In this document: positions 13,868 through 22,911 of the stretch, piece after piece
Layout: each line of letters starts with the position of its first letter
Position numbering within the stretch: position 1 is the stretch's first letter
Assembly: GCF_025642115.1 (NCBI RefSeq)
Contig: NZ_CP106753.1
Coordinates: 1,325,501-1,389,500, forward strand
DNA from: Chitiniphilus purpureus
GTDB lineage: Bacteria; Pseudomonadota; Gammaproteobacteria; Burkholderiales; Chitinibacteraceae
Direction: 5' to 3'
DNA: 64,000 bases
Translations under genes and position numbers: made by a program
The notes under the pieces: model-generated
What the model saw: the letters and a program-made list of their open reading frames with translations, nothing else
Database searches by the model: none
Told to the model about the DNA's origin: nothing

Positions 13868-14572
13868 ATGGGTCAGAAAATTCATCCGACGGGTTTTCGT
13901 CTCGCCGTCAACAAGAACTGGGCCTCGCGCTGGTACGCCAACAGCCGTAATTTCGGCAAGATGCTGACCGAAGACATCGAGGTGCGCGAGTTCCTGAAGA
14001 AGCGTCTCGCTGGCGCGGCTGTCAGCCGCGTCGTCATCGAGCGCCCGGCCAAGAATGCCAAGATCACCATCTATACCGCCCGCCCGGGCGTGGTGATCGG
14101 CAAGAAGGGCGAGGATATCGAGCTCTTGAAGAAAGAGCTGCAGAACATCCTCAAGGTGCCGGTGCACGTCAATATCGAGGAAGTGCGCAAGCCCGAGATC
14201 GATGCGCAGATCATTGCCGACAGCATCTCGTCGCAGCTGGAAAAGCGCGTGATGTTCCGTCGCGCCATGAAGCGTGCGATGCAGAACGCAATGCGTCTGG
14301 GCGCCCAGGGCATCAAGATCATGTCCGCGGGCCGTCTGAACGGTATCGAGATCGCGCGTACCGAATGGTATCGCGAAGGCCGTGTGCCGCTGCACACGCT
14401 GCGCGCTGACATCGACTACGCGACCAGCGAAGCCAAGACCACCTATGGGGTCATCGGTATCAAGGTCTGGGTATACAAGGGCGAAGTGAAGCCGGGCGAG
14501 AAGGTCGCGGAACCGGCGCCGGAAACCCAGCGTAAAGCACGAAAGGGGCCTCGCAATGCTGCAGCCAACTAG
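13868..14572 (+). CDS. rpsC: 30S ribosomal protein S3
   Basis: Ribosomal protein S3, 234 residues, near the mRNA entry channel, where with S4 and S5 it contributes to mRNA unwinding. The N-terminal [17 protein letters not shown], the KH-domain GxxG loop [17 protein letters not shown] near residues 76-92, and the C-terminal core VYKGEV are present. It follows rplV after 9 nt with an AAGGAGCGATA ribosome site. Its last 17 nt overlap the start of rplP, so downstream translation is probably coupled. Confidence 0.98.
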   Translation: MGQKIHPTGFRLAVNKNWASRWYANSRNFGKMLTEDIEVREFLKKRLAGAAVSRVVIERPAKNAKITIYTARPGVVIGKKGEDIELLKKELQNILKVPVHVNIEEVRKPEIDAQIIADSISSQLEKRVMFRRAMKRAMQNAMRLGAQGIKIMSAGRLNGIEIARTEWYREGRVPLHTLRADIDYATSEAKTTYGVIGIKVWVYKGEVKPGEKVAEPAPETQRKARKGPRNAAAN

Positions 14573-14972
14573 ACTCAAGTTCCGTAAGGTCCAGAAGGGC
14601 CGCAACACCGGCATCGCCACCCGCGGCAACAGTGTCGCGTTCGGCACGTTCGGCCTGAAGGCGACAACGCGTGGCCGCCTGACTGCACGTCAGATCGAAT
14701 CCGCGCGTCGTGCCATCACCCGTTATATCAAGCGGGGTGGCCGCGTATGGATCCGCGTGTTCCCGGACAAGCCGATCTCGACCAAGCCGGCCGAAGTGCG
14801 GATGGGTAACGGTAAGGGTAGCCCGGAGTACTGGGTTGCCGAAATTCAACCTGGCAAGGTGTTGTACGAGCTGGATGGCGTCAATGAGGAACTCGCTCGC
14901 GAAGCGTTCCGCCTGGCGTCGGCCAAGCTGCCGTTCGGTACGACCTTCGTCACTCGTCAAGTGGGGCAATGA
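14556..14972 (+). CDS. rplP: 50S ribosomal protein L16
   Basis: Ribosomal protein L16, 138 residues, near the A-site finger, organising tRNA binding on the 50S subunit. The sequence [19 protein letters not shown] and the loop [20 protein letters not shown] are clear. The loop arginine hydroxylated by RoxA in E. coli lies in a conserved segment near residue 81; I did not check for the enzyme. The ATG lies inside rpsC (17-nt overlap) after GAAAGGGG. The stop overlaps the rpmC start by one base. Confidence 0.97.
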   Translation: MLQPTRLKFRKVQKGRNTGIATRGNSVAFGTFGLKATTRGRLTARQIESARRAITRYIKRGGRVWIRVFPDKPISTKPAEVRMGNGKGSPEYWVAEIQPGKVLYELDGVNEELAREAFRLASAKLPFGTTFVTRQVGQ

Positions 14973-15160
14973 TGAAAGCTGCTGAACTCCGTCAAAAGTC
15001 GGTCGACGAGCTCAAGAGCGAACTGACTGCCCTGCTGCGGGCGCAGTTCGGTCTGCGGATGCAGGCCGCTACCGGCCAGCTCGCCAAGAACACCGAGATC
15101 AAGCGCGTGCGCAAGGATATTGCGCGCGTTCGTACCATCCTGGCTCAGAAGGCGGCGTAA
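14972..15160 (+). CDS. rpmC: 50S ribosomal protein L29
   Basis: Ribosomal protein L29, 62 residues, a small helical-hairpin protein near the tunnel exit next to L23. It reads [18 protein letters not shown] and ends with [19 protein letters not shown]. Two tandem ATGs at 14969 and 14972 are possible; the second matches homologues and overlaps the rplP TGA by one base. It is followed after 1 nt by rpsQ, so rplP-rpmC-rpsQ are tightly coupled. Confidence 0.96.
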   Translation: MKAAELRQKSVDELKSELTALLRAQFGLRMQAATGQLAKNTEIKRVRKDIARVRTILAQKAA

Positions 15161-15161
15161 C

Positions 15162-15425
15162 ATGAGCGAAGCGAAACTGAAGCGTACGCTGACTGGCCGC
15201 GTGGTCAGCGACAAGATGGATAAGACTGTCACCGTCCTCGTCGAGCATCTGGTCAAGCACCCGATCTACGGCAAGGTGATGCGTCGTTCCAAGAAGTATC
15301 ACGCGCACGATGAAAGCAACCAGTATCACGAAGGCGATCTGGTCACGATTGTGGAAGGTCGTCCGATTTCGAAGACCAAATCGTGGGTGGTGACTGAGCT
15401 GGTTGAAAAGGCACGTGTGGTCTAA
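15162..15425 (+). CDS. rpsQ: 30S ribosomal protein S17
   Basis: Ribosomal protein S17, 87 residues, an OB-fold primary 16S-binding protein in the 30S body. The features [20 protein letters not shown] and [19 protein letters not shown] are diagnostic. The ATG at 15162 is used; upstream in-frame codons lie inside rpmC. It is the last gene before a 202-nt gap containing a strong terminator and a promoter, so it ends this S10-type unit. Its length is typical. Confidence 0.97.
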   Translation: MSEAKLKRTLTGRVVSDKMDKTVTVLVEHLVKHPIYGKVMRRSKKYHAHDESNQYHEGDLVTIVEGRPISKTKSWVVTELVEKARVV

Positions 15426-15449
15426 GCGGTACTGATAGGACCAGGCGAC

Positions 15450-15478
15450 TTGCCAGGGCATTGTACTTCTCGTACAAT
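15450..15478 (+). promoter_or_regulatory. Putative promoter for the rplN (spc) operon, embedded in a terminator
   Basis: TTGCCA (15450-15455) and TACAAT (15473-15478) are spaced by exactly 17 bp. The -10 hexamer lies entirely within the 3' arm of the hairpin at 15456-15482, and the hairpin's 5' arm and loop form the spacer. The predicted start is about 15483-15486. Elements are read from the sequence; activity is inferred. Confidence 0.65.
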
Positions 15479-15488
15479 GCCCGTTTTT
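15456..15488 (+). terminator. Intrinsic terminator after rpsQ
   Basis: GGGCATTGTAC (15456-15466) and GTACAATGCCC (15472-15482) form a perfect 11-bp stem with a 5-nt loop, followed by GTTTTT. This should end the rplC-rpsQ transcript. It shares its bases with the promoter for rplN. Confidence 0.8.
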
Positions 15489-15627
15489 CCGTCTTGCGAT
15501 GGGGTCACACCCATCGTGTTTTTCCCCTTTCGGGGTCCAAAACTGGCTGCGTCTTGGCCCGGTTTTGCCGGGCACCGTTCCGGTCTTTGCCGAAACATTC
15601 GCAGATTAAGTTGGAGGTTGTTTTTCC
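15489..15627 (+). promoter_or_regulatory. Structured rplN leader with attenuator-like hairpins
   Basis: Three perfect hairpins lie in about 80 nt of predicted leader. CGATGGG/CCCATCG (15497-15503 with 15510-15516) is followed by TGTTTTTCCCC, so it is terminator-like. Next is a CCCC/GGGG hairpin near 15523-15534. Then GCCCGG/CCGGGC (15557-15562 with 15568-15573) has a TTTTG loop. A GGAGG ribosome site follows near 15612. This may be an autoregulatory leader; E. coli S8 instead acts at rplE, so the effector here is unknown. Confidence 0.45.
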
Positions 15628-15996
15628 ATGATCCAAATGCAATCCATGCTGGAGGTTGCTGACAACACCGGGGCGCGTCACGTGATGTGCATCAAGGTGT
15701 TGGGTGGCTCCAAGCGTCGCTACGCGGCAGTCGGCGACATCATCAAGGTGAGCATCAAGGATGCGGCCCCGCGTGGCCGTGTCAAGAAGGGTGACGTGTA
15801 CAACGCCGTGGTGGTCCGTACCGCCAAGGGTGTTCGCCGTGCCGATGGCTCGCTGATCAAGTTCGACGGCAATGCCGCCGTGCTCCTGAACAACAAGCTG
15901 GAACCGATCGGGACCCGTATCTTCGGGCCGGTGACGCGTGAACTGCGTACCGAGCGCTTTATGAAGATCGTGTCGCTGGCGCCGGAAGTGCTGTAA
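15628..15996 (+). CDS. rplN: 50S ribosomal protein L14
   Basis: Ribosomal protein L14, 122 residues, a 50S protein at the subunit interface with L19. The N-terminal [20 protein letters not shown] and the motif [16 protein letters not shown] are diagnostic. The ATG at 15628 follows TGGAGGTTGTTTTTCC. It is the first gene of the spc unit rplN-rplX-rplE-rpsN-rpsH-rplF-rplR-rpsE-rpmD-rplO-secY-infA-rpmJ. It has its own promoter and a long structured leader. Confidence 0.98.
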   Translation: MIQMQSMLEVADNTGARHVMCIKVLGGSKRRYAAVGDIIKVSIKDAAPRGRVKKGDVYNAVVVRTAKGVRRADGSLIKFDGNAAVLLNNKLEPIGTRIFGPVTRELRTERFMKIVSLAPEVL

Positions 15997-16006
15997 GGGG
16001 AACGGG

Positions 16007-16327
16007 ATGAACAAGATTCGCAAGGGTGACGAGGTCATCGTCATCACGGGTAAGGACAAGGGGCGTCGCGGTACCGTGCTGCGTGTTCTGCCGACCGAAG
16101 ACCGCATCGTGGTCGAGGGCGTCAATGTGGTGAAGAAGCACCAGAAGCCGAACCCGATGCGCGGCCAGCAGGGTGGCATCGTGGAAAAGACGCTGTCGGT
16201 CCACGTGTCCAATGTGGCGATTTTCAATGCGGCGGCCGGCAAGGCCGATCGCGTGGGCTTCAAGGTCCTCGAGGACGGCAAGAAGGTTCGCGTCTTCAAG
16301 TCGACCGGCGAAGTGATCGGCGGCTGA
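16007..16327 (+). CDS. rplX: 50S ribosomal protein L24
   Basis: Ribosomal protein L24, 106 residues, an assembly-initiator protein that binds the 5' end of 23S rRNA. The KOW motif region [20 protein letters not shown] sits at the N-terminus, and [20 protein letters not shown] follows near residues 50-70. The gap to rplN is 10 nt with a GGGGAACGGG ribosome site. In E. coli the L24-L5 junction holds the S8 repressor site; the 10-nt gap here extends into both genes, so a similar site cannot be excluded. Confidence 0.97.
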   Translation: MNKIRKGDEVIVITGKDKGRRGTVLRVLPTEDRIVVEGVNVVKKHQKPNPMRGQQGGIVEKTLSVHVSNVAIFNAAAGKADRVGFKVLEDGKKVRVFKSTGEVIGG

Positions 16328-16337
16328 GGGGTAGAAC

Positions 16338-16877
16338 ATGGTTCGTCTGCAAGAGATTTACCAGCAAAAGATTGTACCGGCGCTCATTGAGCAGTTCGGT
16401 TACAAGTCGGTGATGGAAGTGCCGCGCATCGAGAAGATCACCATCAACATGGGTGTGGGTGAGGCGGTCGCCGACAAGAAGGTGATGGAACACGCCGTGG
16501 GCGATCTGGAAAAGATCGCCGGTCAGAAGGTGGTGGTGACCAAGGCCAAGAAGTCGATCGCTGGTTTCAAGATCCGCGATGGCTATCCGGTCGGCTGCAA
16601 GGTCACGCTGCGCCGCAATCGCATGTACGAATTCCTGGATCGCCTCGTCACCGTCGCGCTGCCGCGCGTACGTGACTTCCGTGGTATCTCGGCCAAGTCG
16701 TTCGACGGCCGCGGCAACTACAACATGGGCGTGCGTGAGCAGATCATCTTCCCGGAAATCGAATACGACAAGATCGATGCGCTGCGTGGGATGAACATCA
16801 CCATCACGACCACCGCAAAGACCGACGACGAAGCGCGCGCCCTGCTGGCCGCCTTCAAGTTCCCGTTCAAGAATTGA
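16338..16877 (+). CDS. rplE: 50S ribosomal protein L5
   Basis: Ribosomal protein L5, 179 residues, binds 5S rRNA and contacts P-site tRNA and the 30S head. The conserved [11 protein letters not shown] near residue 33 and the C-terminal [19 protein letters not shown] are present. Its start, [16 protein letters not shown], follows GAGGGGTAGAAC. The length matches other Proteobacteria. It lies between rplX and rpsN with 10-nt and 7-nt gaps. Confidence 0.97.
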   Translation: MVRLQEIYQQKIVPALIEQFGYKSVMEVPRIEKITINMGVGEAVADKKVMEHAVGDLEKIAGQKVVVTKAKKSIAGFKIRDGYPVGCKVTLRRNRMYEFLDRLVTVALPRVRDFRGISAKSFDGRGNYNMGVREQIIFPEIEYDKIDALRGMNITITTTAKTDDEARALLAAFKFPFKN

Positions 16878-16884
16878 GGCGATC

Positions 16885-17190
16885 ATGGCAAAACTTGCAC
16901 TGATTAATCGCGAAGAAAAGCGCCGCGCTACGGTCGCCAAGCATGCGGCCAAGCGTGAAAAGCTGCTGGCTGTCGTCAACGATGTGAACGCCAGCGAAGA
17001 GGAGCGCTTTGCCGCACGCCTCAAGCTGCAGCAATTGCCGCGTAACGCGAGCCCGGTCCGTACCGGTACCCGTTGCTCGATTACCGGCCGCCCGCGCGGC
17101 GTGTTCCGCAAGTTCGGCCTTGGCCGTAACAAGCTGCGCGAGCTGGCGATGAAGGGTGAGATCCCCGGCATGGTCAAGGCGAGCTGGTAA
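16885..17190 (+). CDS. rpsN: 30S ribosomal protein S14 (zinc-independent form)
   Basis: Ribosomal protein S14, 101 residues, in the 30S head. It is the long form typical of Proteobacteria and lacks the paired CxxC motifs of the zinc-binding short form: the only cysteine in the core segment is in [19 protein letters not shown]. The lysine/arginine-rich N-terminus, [20 protein letters not shown], is normal. It follows rplE after 7 nt. Its identity is clear from the C-terminal [24 protein letters not shown] pattern. Confidence 0.97.
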   Translation: MAKLALINREEKRRATVAKHAAKREKLLAVVNDVNASEEERFAARLKLQQLPRNASPVRTGTRCSITGRPRGVFRKFGLGRNKLRELAMKGEIPGMVKASW

Positions 17191-17203
17191 GGAGAGATAA
17201 AAC

Positions 17204-17596
17204 ATGGCAATGCATGATCCTATCGCCGATATGCTGACCCGCATCCGCAACGCACAGCGCGCGGAAAAGAACACCGTGACCATGCCGTCTTCGAAGCTGA
17301 AGGTGGCGATCGCCAAGGTGCTGCAGGACGAAGGCTATATCGAGTCGTTCGTTGTCGCTGGGGATGTCAAGCCTCAGCTGACCATCGAATTGAAGTACTA
17401 CGCTGGTCGCCCCGTGATCGAGCGCATCGAGCGGGTGTCCAAGCCCGGTCTGCGTATCTACAAGGGCGCCACCGATATTCCGCAGGTGATGAATGGTCTT
17501 GGCGTGGCGATCCTGTCCACGTCCAAGGGGGTGATGACCGATCGCAAGGCGCGCGCCAACGGTGTTGGTGGCGAGCTTCTGTGCATCGTCGCGTAA
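17204..17596 (+). CDS. rpsH: 30S ribosomal protein S8
   Basis: Ribosomal protein S8, 130 residues, a primary 16S rRNA binder of the central domain. In E. coli it represses the spc operon by binding its mRNA. The N-terminal [19 protein letters not shown] and the C-terminal [20 protein letters not shown] are diagnostic. The start [10 protein letters not shown] at 17204 follows AAGGAGAGATAAAAC, a strong ribosome site. The gap to rpsN is 13 nt. Confidence 0.97.
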   Translation: MAMHDPIADMLTRIRNAQRAEKNTVTMPSSKLKVAIAKVLQDEGYIESFVVAGDVKPQLTIELKYYAGRPVIERIERVSKPGLRIYKGATDIPQVMNGLGVAILSTSKGVMTDRKARANGVGGELLCIVA

Positions 17597-17608
17597 TGAG
17601 GTGAACTG

Positions 17609-18142
17609 ATGTCTCGTGTAGCGAAGAATCCGGTTGCCATCCCTGCTGGCGTGGATGTGAAGGTTGCCGACGGCCAAATCACCGTCAAGGGCCCGAACGG
17701 CACGCTGAGCCAGGCGCTTGGCAGCAACGTGGAAGTGAAGATCGAGAACGGTGCGGTGGTGTTTGCCGCACGTGACGGCGGCAAGCCCGCCCGGGCGATG
17801 TCCGGCACGCTGCGCGCGCTGGTCAACAACATGGTCGATGGCGTCTCCAAGGGTTTCGAGCGCAAGCTCAACCTGGTTGGCGTCGGCTACCGTGCGCAGG
17901 CCCAGGGCGACTCGCTGAACCTCACCCTCGGTTTTTCCCATCCGGTTGTGCACAAGATGCCGGCCGGCGTGAAGGTGGAAACCCCCACGCAGACCGAAAT
18001 CGTACTCAAGGCTGCCGACAAGCAGCTGCTTGGTCAGGTCGCTGCCGAAATCCGCTCCTACCGCGCGCCTGAGCCCTATAAGGGCAAGGGTGTCCGTTAT
18101 TCGGATGAAGTGGTCGTTCTGAAAGAAACCAAGAAGAAGTAA
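17609..18142 (+). CDS. rplF: 50S ribosomal protein L6
   Basis: Ribosomal protein L6, 177 residues, close to the sarcin-ricin loop and GTPase-associated region of the 50S subunit. The start [18 protein letters not shown] and the C-terminal [18 protein letters not shown] are typical. Two tandem L6 domains span the protein. It is located between rpsH and rplR with 12-13 nt spacers and a TGAGGTGAACTG ribosome site. Confidence 0.97.
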   Translation: MSRVAKNPVAIPAGVDVKVADGQITVKGPNGTLSQALGSNVEVKIENGAVVFAARDGGKPARAMSGTLRALVNNMVDGVSKGFERKLNLVGVGYRAQAQGDSLNLTLGFSHPVVHKMPAGVKVETPTQTEIVLKAADKQLLGQVAAEIRSYRAPEPYKGKGVRYSDEVVVLKETKKK

Positions 18143-18155
18143 TCGAGGCTGAATC

Positions 18156-18509
18156 ATGGATAAGAAAGAGACCCGACTCCGCCGTGCACGTAAAACCCGT
18201 GCCAAGATTGCGGAGCTCAAGGTGGTGCGCCTGTCGGTGCACCGTACCAACAGCCACATCTATGCGCAGGTCATCGATGCAACGGGCAGCAAGGTGCTGG
18301 CCGCGGCTTCGTCCCTGGATGCCGATGTACGCGGCCAGATCAAGAACGGCGGCAACGTCGACGCGGCAGTGCTGGTCGGCAAGCGTATCGCCGAGAAGGC
18401 CCGTGCCGCCGGTGTCGAGCAAGTTGCGTTCGATCGTTCCGGCTTCAAGTACCACGGTCGCGTGAAGGCTCTTGCTGATGCTGCCCGCGAAGGCGGCCTC
18501 GTCTTCTAA
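18156..18509 (+). CDS. rplR: 50S ribosomal protein L18
   Basis: Ribosomal protein L18, 117 residues, which with L5 and L25 carries 5S rRNA into the 50S subunit. The basic N-terminus, with [18 protein letters not shown], and the C-terminal [20 protein letters not shown] are diagnostic. The start [10 protein letters not shown] follows a GAGGCTGAATC ribosome site. It lies 13 nt after rplF and 14 nt before rpsE, in canonical spc order. Confidence 0.97.
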   Translation: MDKKETRLRRARKTRAKIAELKVVRLSVHRTNSHIYAQVIDATGSKVLAAASSLDADVRGQIKNGGNVDAAVLVGKRIAEKARAAGVEQVAFDRSGFKYHGRVKALADAAREGGLVF

Positions 18510-18523
18510 TTTGGAGTGATCAA

Positions 18524-19036
18524 ATGGCTAGGAACGAAGTAGAAGATCGCAGCGACGGCCTTCGCGAAAAGATGGTGAGCGTCAATCGTGTCACCAAGGT
18601 GGTCAAGGGCGGCCGGATTCTCGGCTTTGCCGCGTTGACCGTGGTGGGCGATGGCGACGGCCGTGTCGGCATGGGCAAGGGCAAGGCCAAGGAAGTGCCC
18701 GTTGCAGTGCAGAAGGCACTGGACGAAGCCCGTCGCAAGTTGTTCAAGGCACCGCTGAAGAACGGTACCGTGCCGCACACTGTTGTCGGCCGCCATGGCG
18801 CGACCACCGTGTTCATGCAGCCGGCGCCGGACGGTACCGGCATCATCGCCGGCGGCCCGATGCGTGCTGTGTTCGAAGTGGCGGGCGTGCACAACGTCAC
18901 CGCCAAGATCCACGGTTCGACCAATCCGTACAACGTGGTCCGTGCCACGCTGGACGGGCTGGCCAAGCTCCAAACCGCGGGTGACATCGCGGCCAAGCGT
19001 GGCAAGACGGTTGAAGAAATCCTCGGGGAGGCGTAA
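18524..19036 (+). CDS. rpsE: 30S ribosomal protein S5
   Basis: Ribosomal protein S5, 170 residues, at the A-site accuracy region of the 30S subunit and part of the mRNA helicase site. The dsRBD-like N-terminal [20 protein letters not shown] and the central [20 protein letters not shown] are family signatures. Its TAA is followed directly by the rpmD ATG with no intervening base. A GGAGTG ribosome site precedes the ATG at 18524. Confidence 0.97.
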   Translation: MARNEVEDRSDGLREKMVSVNRVTKVVKGGRILGFAALTVVGDGDGRVGMGKGKAKEVPVAVQKALDEARRKLFKAPLKNGTVPHTVVGRHGATTVFMQPAPDGTGIIAGGPMRAVFEVAGVHNVTAKIHGSTNPYNVVRATLDGLAKLQTAGDIAAKRGKTVEEILGEA

Positions 19037-19222
19037 ATGAGCGACGCCAAGAAAATCAAAGTGACGCTCGTTAAGAGCCTGATCGGTCGCCTGGAATCGC
19101 ATCGCGCGTGCGCACGCGGGCTCGGCCTGCGCAAGCTCAACACGTCCGCCGAAGTGATCGACACCCCGGCCAACCGCGGCATGATCAACAAGATCAGCTA
19201 CCTGCTGAAGGTGGAGGGCTAA
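19037..19222 (+). CDS. rpmD: 50S ribosomal protein L30
   Basis: Ribosomal protein L30, 61 residues, a small 50S protein. It contains [19 protein letters not shown] and [20 protein letters not shown], both typical. The ATG abuts the rpsE stop, and the ribosome site GGGGAGG lies inside the last codons of rpsE, so translation is probably coupled. It is 1 nt from rplO. Betaproteobacterial spc operons normally retain rpmD. Confidence 0.96.
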   Translation: MSDAKKIKVTLVKSLIGRLESHRACARGLGLRKLNTSAEVIDTPANRGMINKISYLLKVEG

Positions 19223-19223
19223 C

Positions 19224-19664
19224 ATGTCTCTCGTACTGAACAACCTCAAGCCCGCCGACGGCGCAACCCACGCCAAGAGGCGTGTCGGTCGCGGCATCGG
19301 TTCCGGCCTCGGCAAGACTGCCGGTCGTGGCCACAAGGGTCAGAAGTCCCGCGCCGGCGGTTTCCACAAGGTCGGCTTCGAGGGCGGCCAGATGCCGTTG
19401 CAACGTCGTCTGCCCAAGCGTGGTTTCGTGTCGCTGGCCAAGGGCAAGAGCGCCGAGGTCCGCCTTGGTGATCTGAATGCGCTGCCGGTCAACGAGATTG
19501 ACTTCGCCGTGCTGCTGCAGGCCGGTGTGATCGGCCAGCATGCGCTGACCGTGAAGGTGATCGCATCGGGCAAGATCGAGCGCGCTGTCACCCTGAAGGG
19601 CGTCGCCGCCACCAAGGGTGCGCGTGCGGCGATCGAAGCAGCCGGCGGCAGCATCGTCGAGTAA
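19224..19664 (+). CDS. rplO: 50S ribosomal protein L15
   Basis: Ribosomal protein L15, 146 residues, a late-assembly 50S protein with a long glycine- and arginine-rich N-terminal extension. The stretch [20 protein letters not shown] near residues 20-40 is characteristic, followed by [18 protein letters not shown]. It begins 1 nt after rpmD and precedes secY by 24 nt. Identification is clear. Confidence 0.97.
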   Translation: MSLVLNNLKPADGATHAKRRVGRGIGSGLGKTAGRGHKGQKSRAGGFHKVGFEGGQMPLQRRLPKRGFVSLAKGKSAEVRLGDLNALPVNEIDFAVLLQAGVIGQHALTVKVIASGKIERAVTLKGVAATKGARAAIEAAGGSIVE

Positions 19665-19688
19665 CACGCTTTTAGCAGAGGCGCAAAC

Positions 19689-21005
19689 GTGGCAAATCCC
19701 GGTATGGCGTCCGCAAGCAGCAAGTTTGCGGATCTGAAGAAGCGAATCTGGTTCTTGATCGGCGCATTGATCGTGTACCGTATTGGTGCACATATCCCCG
19801 TGCCGGGCATCAACCCTGACGAGCTCAAGCAACTGTTCGATTCGTCGCAGACGGGCCTGCTGAACATGTTCAACATGTTCTCGGGCGGTGCGCTGTCGCG
19901 GTTCACGGTGTTTGCCATCGGGATCATGCCGTACATCTCGGCCTCGATCATCATGCAGCTCGGCACCGAGGTGTTTCCTTCGCTCAAGCAATTGAAGAAG
20001 GAAGGCGAGGCCGGGCGGCGCAAGATCACCCAGTACACGCGCTATGCCACGGTGCTGCTGGCCACGGTGCAGAGCTTTGCGATCGCCGTGATGCTGTTCA
20101 AGCAGCCCAACCTCGTGATCGCGGGCATGCCGCAGGGCATGTTCGTGTTCACCACGGTGGTGAGCCTGGTGACGGGCACGATGTTCCTGATGTGGCTGGG
20201 TGAGCAGATCACCGAGCGTGGTATCGGCAACGGTATCTCGATCCTGATCTGTGCAGGTATCGCCGCAGGCGTGCCTTCGGCGATTGCGAAGACCCTGTCG
20301 TTGGTCCAGGCGGGAAGTCTGCACGAGATCCTTGCCCTGCTGCTGGCGGTGGCGGTGGTGTTGTTGACCGCCGCGGTGGTGTTCGTCGAGCGTGGGCAGC
20401 GCAAGGTGCCGGTGCAATATGCCAAGCGTCAGGTGGGCAACCGCGTGATGCAGGCCCAAAGCACCCATCTGCCGCTGAAGGTCAACATGGCCGGTGTGAT
20501 CCCGCCGATCTTTGCCTCGTCGATCATTCTGTTCCCGGCCACCTTGCTGTCGTGGACGGGCAACAGCGAGCGCATGAGTTGGCTGAAGGCCATTGGCGAT
20601 ACGCTGCACCCGGGTCAGCCCGTGTACGTGCTGCTTTACGCCGCGGCCATCATCTTCTTCTGTTATTTCTACACGGCCCTGGTGTTCAATCCGAAGGAAA
20701 CCGCAGATAACCTCAAGAAGAGCGGGGCGATGATCCCGGGCTACCGGCCCGGCGAGCACACTGCGCGCTACATCGAGAAGCTCATTCTCAAGCTGACGCT
20801 GGTCGGCGCCGTCTACATCACCGTGATTTGTCTGATCCCGGAATTCCTGATCCTGAAGTGGAATGTCCCGTTCTACTTCGGGGGTACATCACTGCTGATC
20901 CTGGTGGTGGTGGCAATGGATTTCATGGCGCAGATGCAGTCCTATGTGCTGTCCCACCAGTACGAGAGCCTGCTGAAGAAGGCGAATTTCAAGGGCGCTG
21001 CATAA
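19689..21005 (+). CDS. secY: Preprotein translocase subunit SecY
   Basis: SecY, 438 residues, the central channel of the Sec translocon in the cytoplasmic membrane. About ten hydrophobic segments are visible, and family blocks include [32 protein letters not shown] and [20 protein letters not shown]. The GTG at 19689 (AGAGGCGCAAAC upstream) is preferred; an ATG at 19704 would remove five residues and cannot be excluded. It follows rplO in the spc operon, as usual, so channel supply is tied to ribosome synthesis. Confidence 0.97.
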   Translation: MANPGMASASSKFADLKKRIWFLIGALIVYRIGAHIPVPGINPDELKQLFDSSQTGLLNMFNMFSGGALSRFTVFAIGIMPYISASIIMQLGTEVFPSLKQLKKEGEAGRRKITQYTRYATVLLATVQSFAIAVMLFKQPNLVIAGMPQGMFVFTTVVSLVTGTMFLMWLGEQITERGIGNGISILICAGIAAGVPSAIAKTLSLVQAGSLHEILALLLAVAVVLLTAAVVFVERGQRKVPVQYAKRQVGNRVMQAQSTHLPLKVNMAGVIPPIFASSIILFPATLLSWTGNSERMSWLKAIGDTLHPGQPVYVLLYAAAIIFFCYFYTALVFNPKETADNLKKSGAMIPGYRPGEHTARYIEKLILKLTLVGAVYITVICLIPEFLILKWNVPFYFGGTSLLILVVVAMDFMAQMQSYVLSHQYESLLKKANFKGAA

Positions 21006-21028
21006 GAGTCAACCGAATCTAATTAGCT

Positions 21029-21247
21029 ATGGCGAAAGAAGACGTTATTCAGATGCAGGGCGAAGTGCTGGAAACGCTGCCCAACGCGATGTTCCGGGTC
21101 AAGCTTGAGAACGGACATGTGGTCCTTGGCCATATCTCGGGGAAGATGCGGATGCACTACATCCGCATCCTGCCCGGGGACAAGGTGACGGTGGAGTTGA
21201 CACCGTACGATCTGACCAAGGCCCGCATCGTATTCCGGACGAAGTGA
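21029..21247 (+). CDS. infA: Translation initiation factor IF-1
   Basis: IF-1, 72 residues, an OB-fold protein that blocks the 30S A site during initiation. The sequence [20 protein letters not shown] and the core [20 protein letters not shown] are diagnostic. No clear Shine-Dalgarno sequence precedes the ATG: the upstream bases read AATCTAATTAGCT. It is placed between secY and rpmJ, a common arrangement in Betaproteobacteria. Length is exact for the family. Confidence 0.97.
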   Translation: MAKEDVIQMQGEVLETLPNAMFRVKLENGHVVLGHISGKMRMHYIRILPGDKVTVELTPYDLTKARIVFRTK

Positions 21248-21282
21248 CGCCCGGAGTTTCATTCTAGAAAAAGGACCAGACG

Positions 21283-21396
21283 ATGAGAGTTCAAGCATCG
21301 GTCAAGAAAATCTGCCGCAACTGCAAGATCATCCGCCGCAACCGCGTGGTGCGCGTGATCTGCACGGACCCGCGGCACAAGCAGCGCCAAGGCTGA
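21283..21396 (+). CDS. rpmJ: 50S ribosomal protein L36 (zinc-binding form)
   Basis: Ribosomal protein L36, 37 residues. It reads [20 protein letters not shown] and ends with [11 protein letters not shown]. The zinc ligands Cys11, Cys14, Cys27 and His32 are intact, so this is the zinc-containing form often replaced by a paralogue under zinc starvation. The ATG at 21283 follows AAAAAGGACCAGACG. It ends the spc unit; the rpsM promoter begins at the base after its stop codon. Confidence 0.95.
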   Translation: MRVQASVKKICRNCKIIRRNRVVRVICTDPRHKQRQG

Positions 21397-21425
21397 TTGA
21401 GCCAATCAACCAAGGTTGCTATAAT
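21397..21425 (+). promoter_or_regulatory. Putative strong promoter for the alpha operon
   Basis: TTGAGC (21397-21402), a 17-bp spacer and consensus TATAAT (21420-21425), preceded by TGC for an extended -10. It starts immediately after the rpmJ stop and lies about 31 nt before the rpsM ATG. No terminator hairpin was seen between rpmJ and rpsM, so readthrough from the spc unit is likely as well. Confidence 0.75.
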
Positions 21426-21456
21426 CCGCAACTTTTTGAACCTGGGGTAAAGAAGT

Positions 21457-21819
21457 ATGGCCCGTATTGCTGGGGTTAACATCCCTAATCATCAGCATAC
21501 TGTGATCGGCCTTCAGGCAATCTACGGCGTCGGTCGCACTCGTGCGATCGCTGTCTGCAGTGCCACCGGCATCGAGCCGAGCAAGAAGGTCAAGGATCTC
21601 AGCGAAGCTGAGCTGGATAAGCTGCGCGAAGAACTTGGCAAGTACGTCATCGAAGGCGACCTGCGGCGCGAAGTCACCATGAGCATCAAGCGTCTGATGG
21701 ACCTTGGCTGCTACCGGGGCTTCCGTCATCGCAAGGGCCTGCCGGTGCGTGGCCAGCGCACACGTACCAACGCCCGCACCCGCAAGGGACCGCGCAAGCC
21801 CATCGCTGGCAAGAAGTAA
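21457..21819 (+). CDS. rpsM: 30S ribosomal protein S13
   Basis: Ribosomal protein S13, 120 residues, in the 30S head at the contact with 50S L5 and P-site tRNA. The start [20 protein letters not shown] and the C-terminal [20 protein letters not shown] are diagnostic. A ribosome site, GGGTAAAGAAGT, precedes the ATG. It is first in the alpha unit rpsM-rpsK-rpsD-rpoA-rplQ, which in E. coli is repressed by S4 binding upstream of rpsM. The leader here is short, about 25 nt. Confidence 0.97.
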   Translation: MARIAGVNIPNHQHTVIGLQAIYGVGRTRAIAVCSATGIEPSKKVKDLSEAELDKLREELGKYVIEGDLRREVTMSIKRLMDLGCYRGFRHRKGLPVRGQRTRTNARTRKGPRKPIAGKK

Positions 21820-21849
21820 TTCCAGCGATCGTCATCAAAGGATTTAAGC

Positions 21850-22242
21850 ATGGCTAAAGCAAACACAGTGCGTGTACGGAAGAAAGTCAAAAAGAGCGTG
21901 TCCGAAGGCATCGTGCATGTGCACGCTTCCTTCAATAACACGATCATTACCATCACCGATCGCCAAGGGAATGCACTTTCTTGGGCTACCTCGGGCGGTG
22001 CTGGTTTTAAGGGCTCTCGGAAAAGTACACCCTTCGCCGCCCAGGTGGCTGCGGAGCACGCTGGTAAAGTTGCCCAAGAATATGGTGTGAAGAACCTTGA
22101 AGTCCGTATCAAGGGGCCTGGTCCGGGTCGTGAATCCGCGGTGCGTGCTCTGAACGCACTCGGCTTCAAGATCACCAGCATTTCGGATGTGACGCCGGTG
22201 CCGCACAACGGCTGCCGTCCTCCGAAAAAGCGTCGCATCTAA
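21850..22242 (+). CDS. rpsK: 30S ribosomal protein S11
   Basis: Ribosomal protein S11, 130 residues, on the 30S platform near the E site and the Shine-Dalgarno helix. The core [20 protein letters not shown] and the C-terminal [16 protein letters not shown] are typical. It follows rpsM after 30 nt with an AAAGGATTTAAGC ribosome site. GC content at third codon positions in its first half is slightly lower than in its neighbours. Confidence 0.97.
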   Translation: MAKANTVRVRKKVKKSVSEGIVHVHASFNNTIITITDRQGNALSWATSGGAGFKGSRKSTPFAAQVAAEHAGKVAQEYGVKNLEVRIKGPGPGRESAVRALNALGFKITSISDVTPVPHNGCRPPKKRRI

Positions 22243-22256
22243 TCCCGGAGTAGAAG

Positions 22257-22877
22257 ATGGCTCGTTATATTGGACCCAAGTGCAAACTCGCACGCCGCGA
22301 AGGCACGGATCTTTTCCTCAAGAGCGCCCGTCGTTCGCTCGACAGCAAGTGCAAGCTGGAACAAGCCCCAGGCCAGCATGGCGCTAAGAACACCCGTCTG
22401 TCGGACTACGGTGCTCACCTGCGCGAGAAGCAGAAGATCCGCCGCATCTATGGCGTGCTGGAACGTCAGTTCCGTCGTTATTTCGAAGAAGCCGCGCGCC
22501 GCAAGGGCTCGACCGGCGAAAACCTGTTGAAGATCCTGGAATCGCGCCTGGACAACGTCGTCTATCGGCTGGGCTTCGGCTCCACCCGTGCCGAATCGCG
22601 CCAGCTGGTCTCGCACAAGGCCATCACGGTCAATGGCAAGGTCGTCAACATCCCGTCGTTCCAGGTGAAGGCAGGTGATGTGGTGGCCGTGCGTGAAAAG
22701 GCCAAGAAGCAGGCACGTGTTATCGAGGCGGTATCGTTGGCTGAAGGGATCGGTTTCCCCAACTGGGTGCAGGTGGATAGCAAGAAGCTCGAAGGCGTGT
22801 TCAAGAGCGCCCCGGAGCGTTCCGACCTGTCCAGCGACATCAACGAATCGTTGGTCGTGGAATTCTATTCCAAGTAA
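22257..22877 (+). CDS. rpsD: 30S ribosomal protein S4
   Basis: Ribosomal protein S4, 206 residues, a primary 16S binder of the 30S body. In E. coli it is also the translational repressor of the alpha operon. The start [20 protein letters not shown], the S4 RNA-binding domain with [20 protein letters not shown] near residues 95-115, and the C-terminal [14 protein letters not shown] are all present. It lies 14 nt after rpsK and 34 nt before rpoA. Confidence 0.98.
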   Translation: MARYIGPKCKLARREGTDLFLKSARRSLDSKCKLEQAPGQHGAKNTRLSDYGAHLREKQKIRRIYGVLERQFRRYFEEAARRKGSTGENLLKILESRLDNVVYRLGFGSTRAESRQLVSHKAITVNGKVVNIPSFQVKAGDVVAVREKAKKQARVIEAVSLAEGIGFPNWVQVDSKKLEGVFKSAPERSDLSSDINESLVVEFYSK

Positions 22878-22911
22878 TTAGCTGCCCGGTAAGGCCAAGG
22901 GATACTGATAC

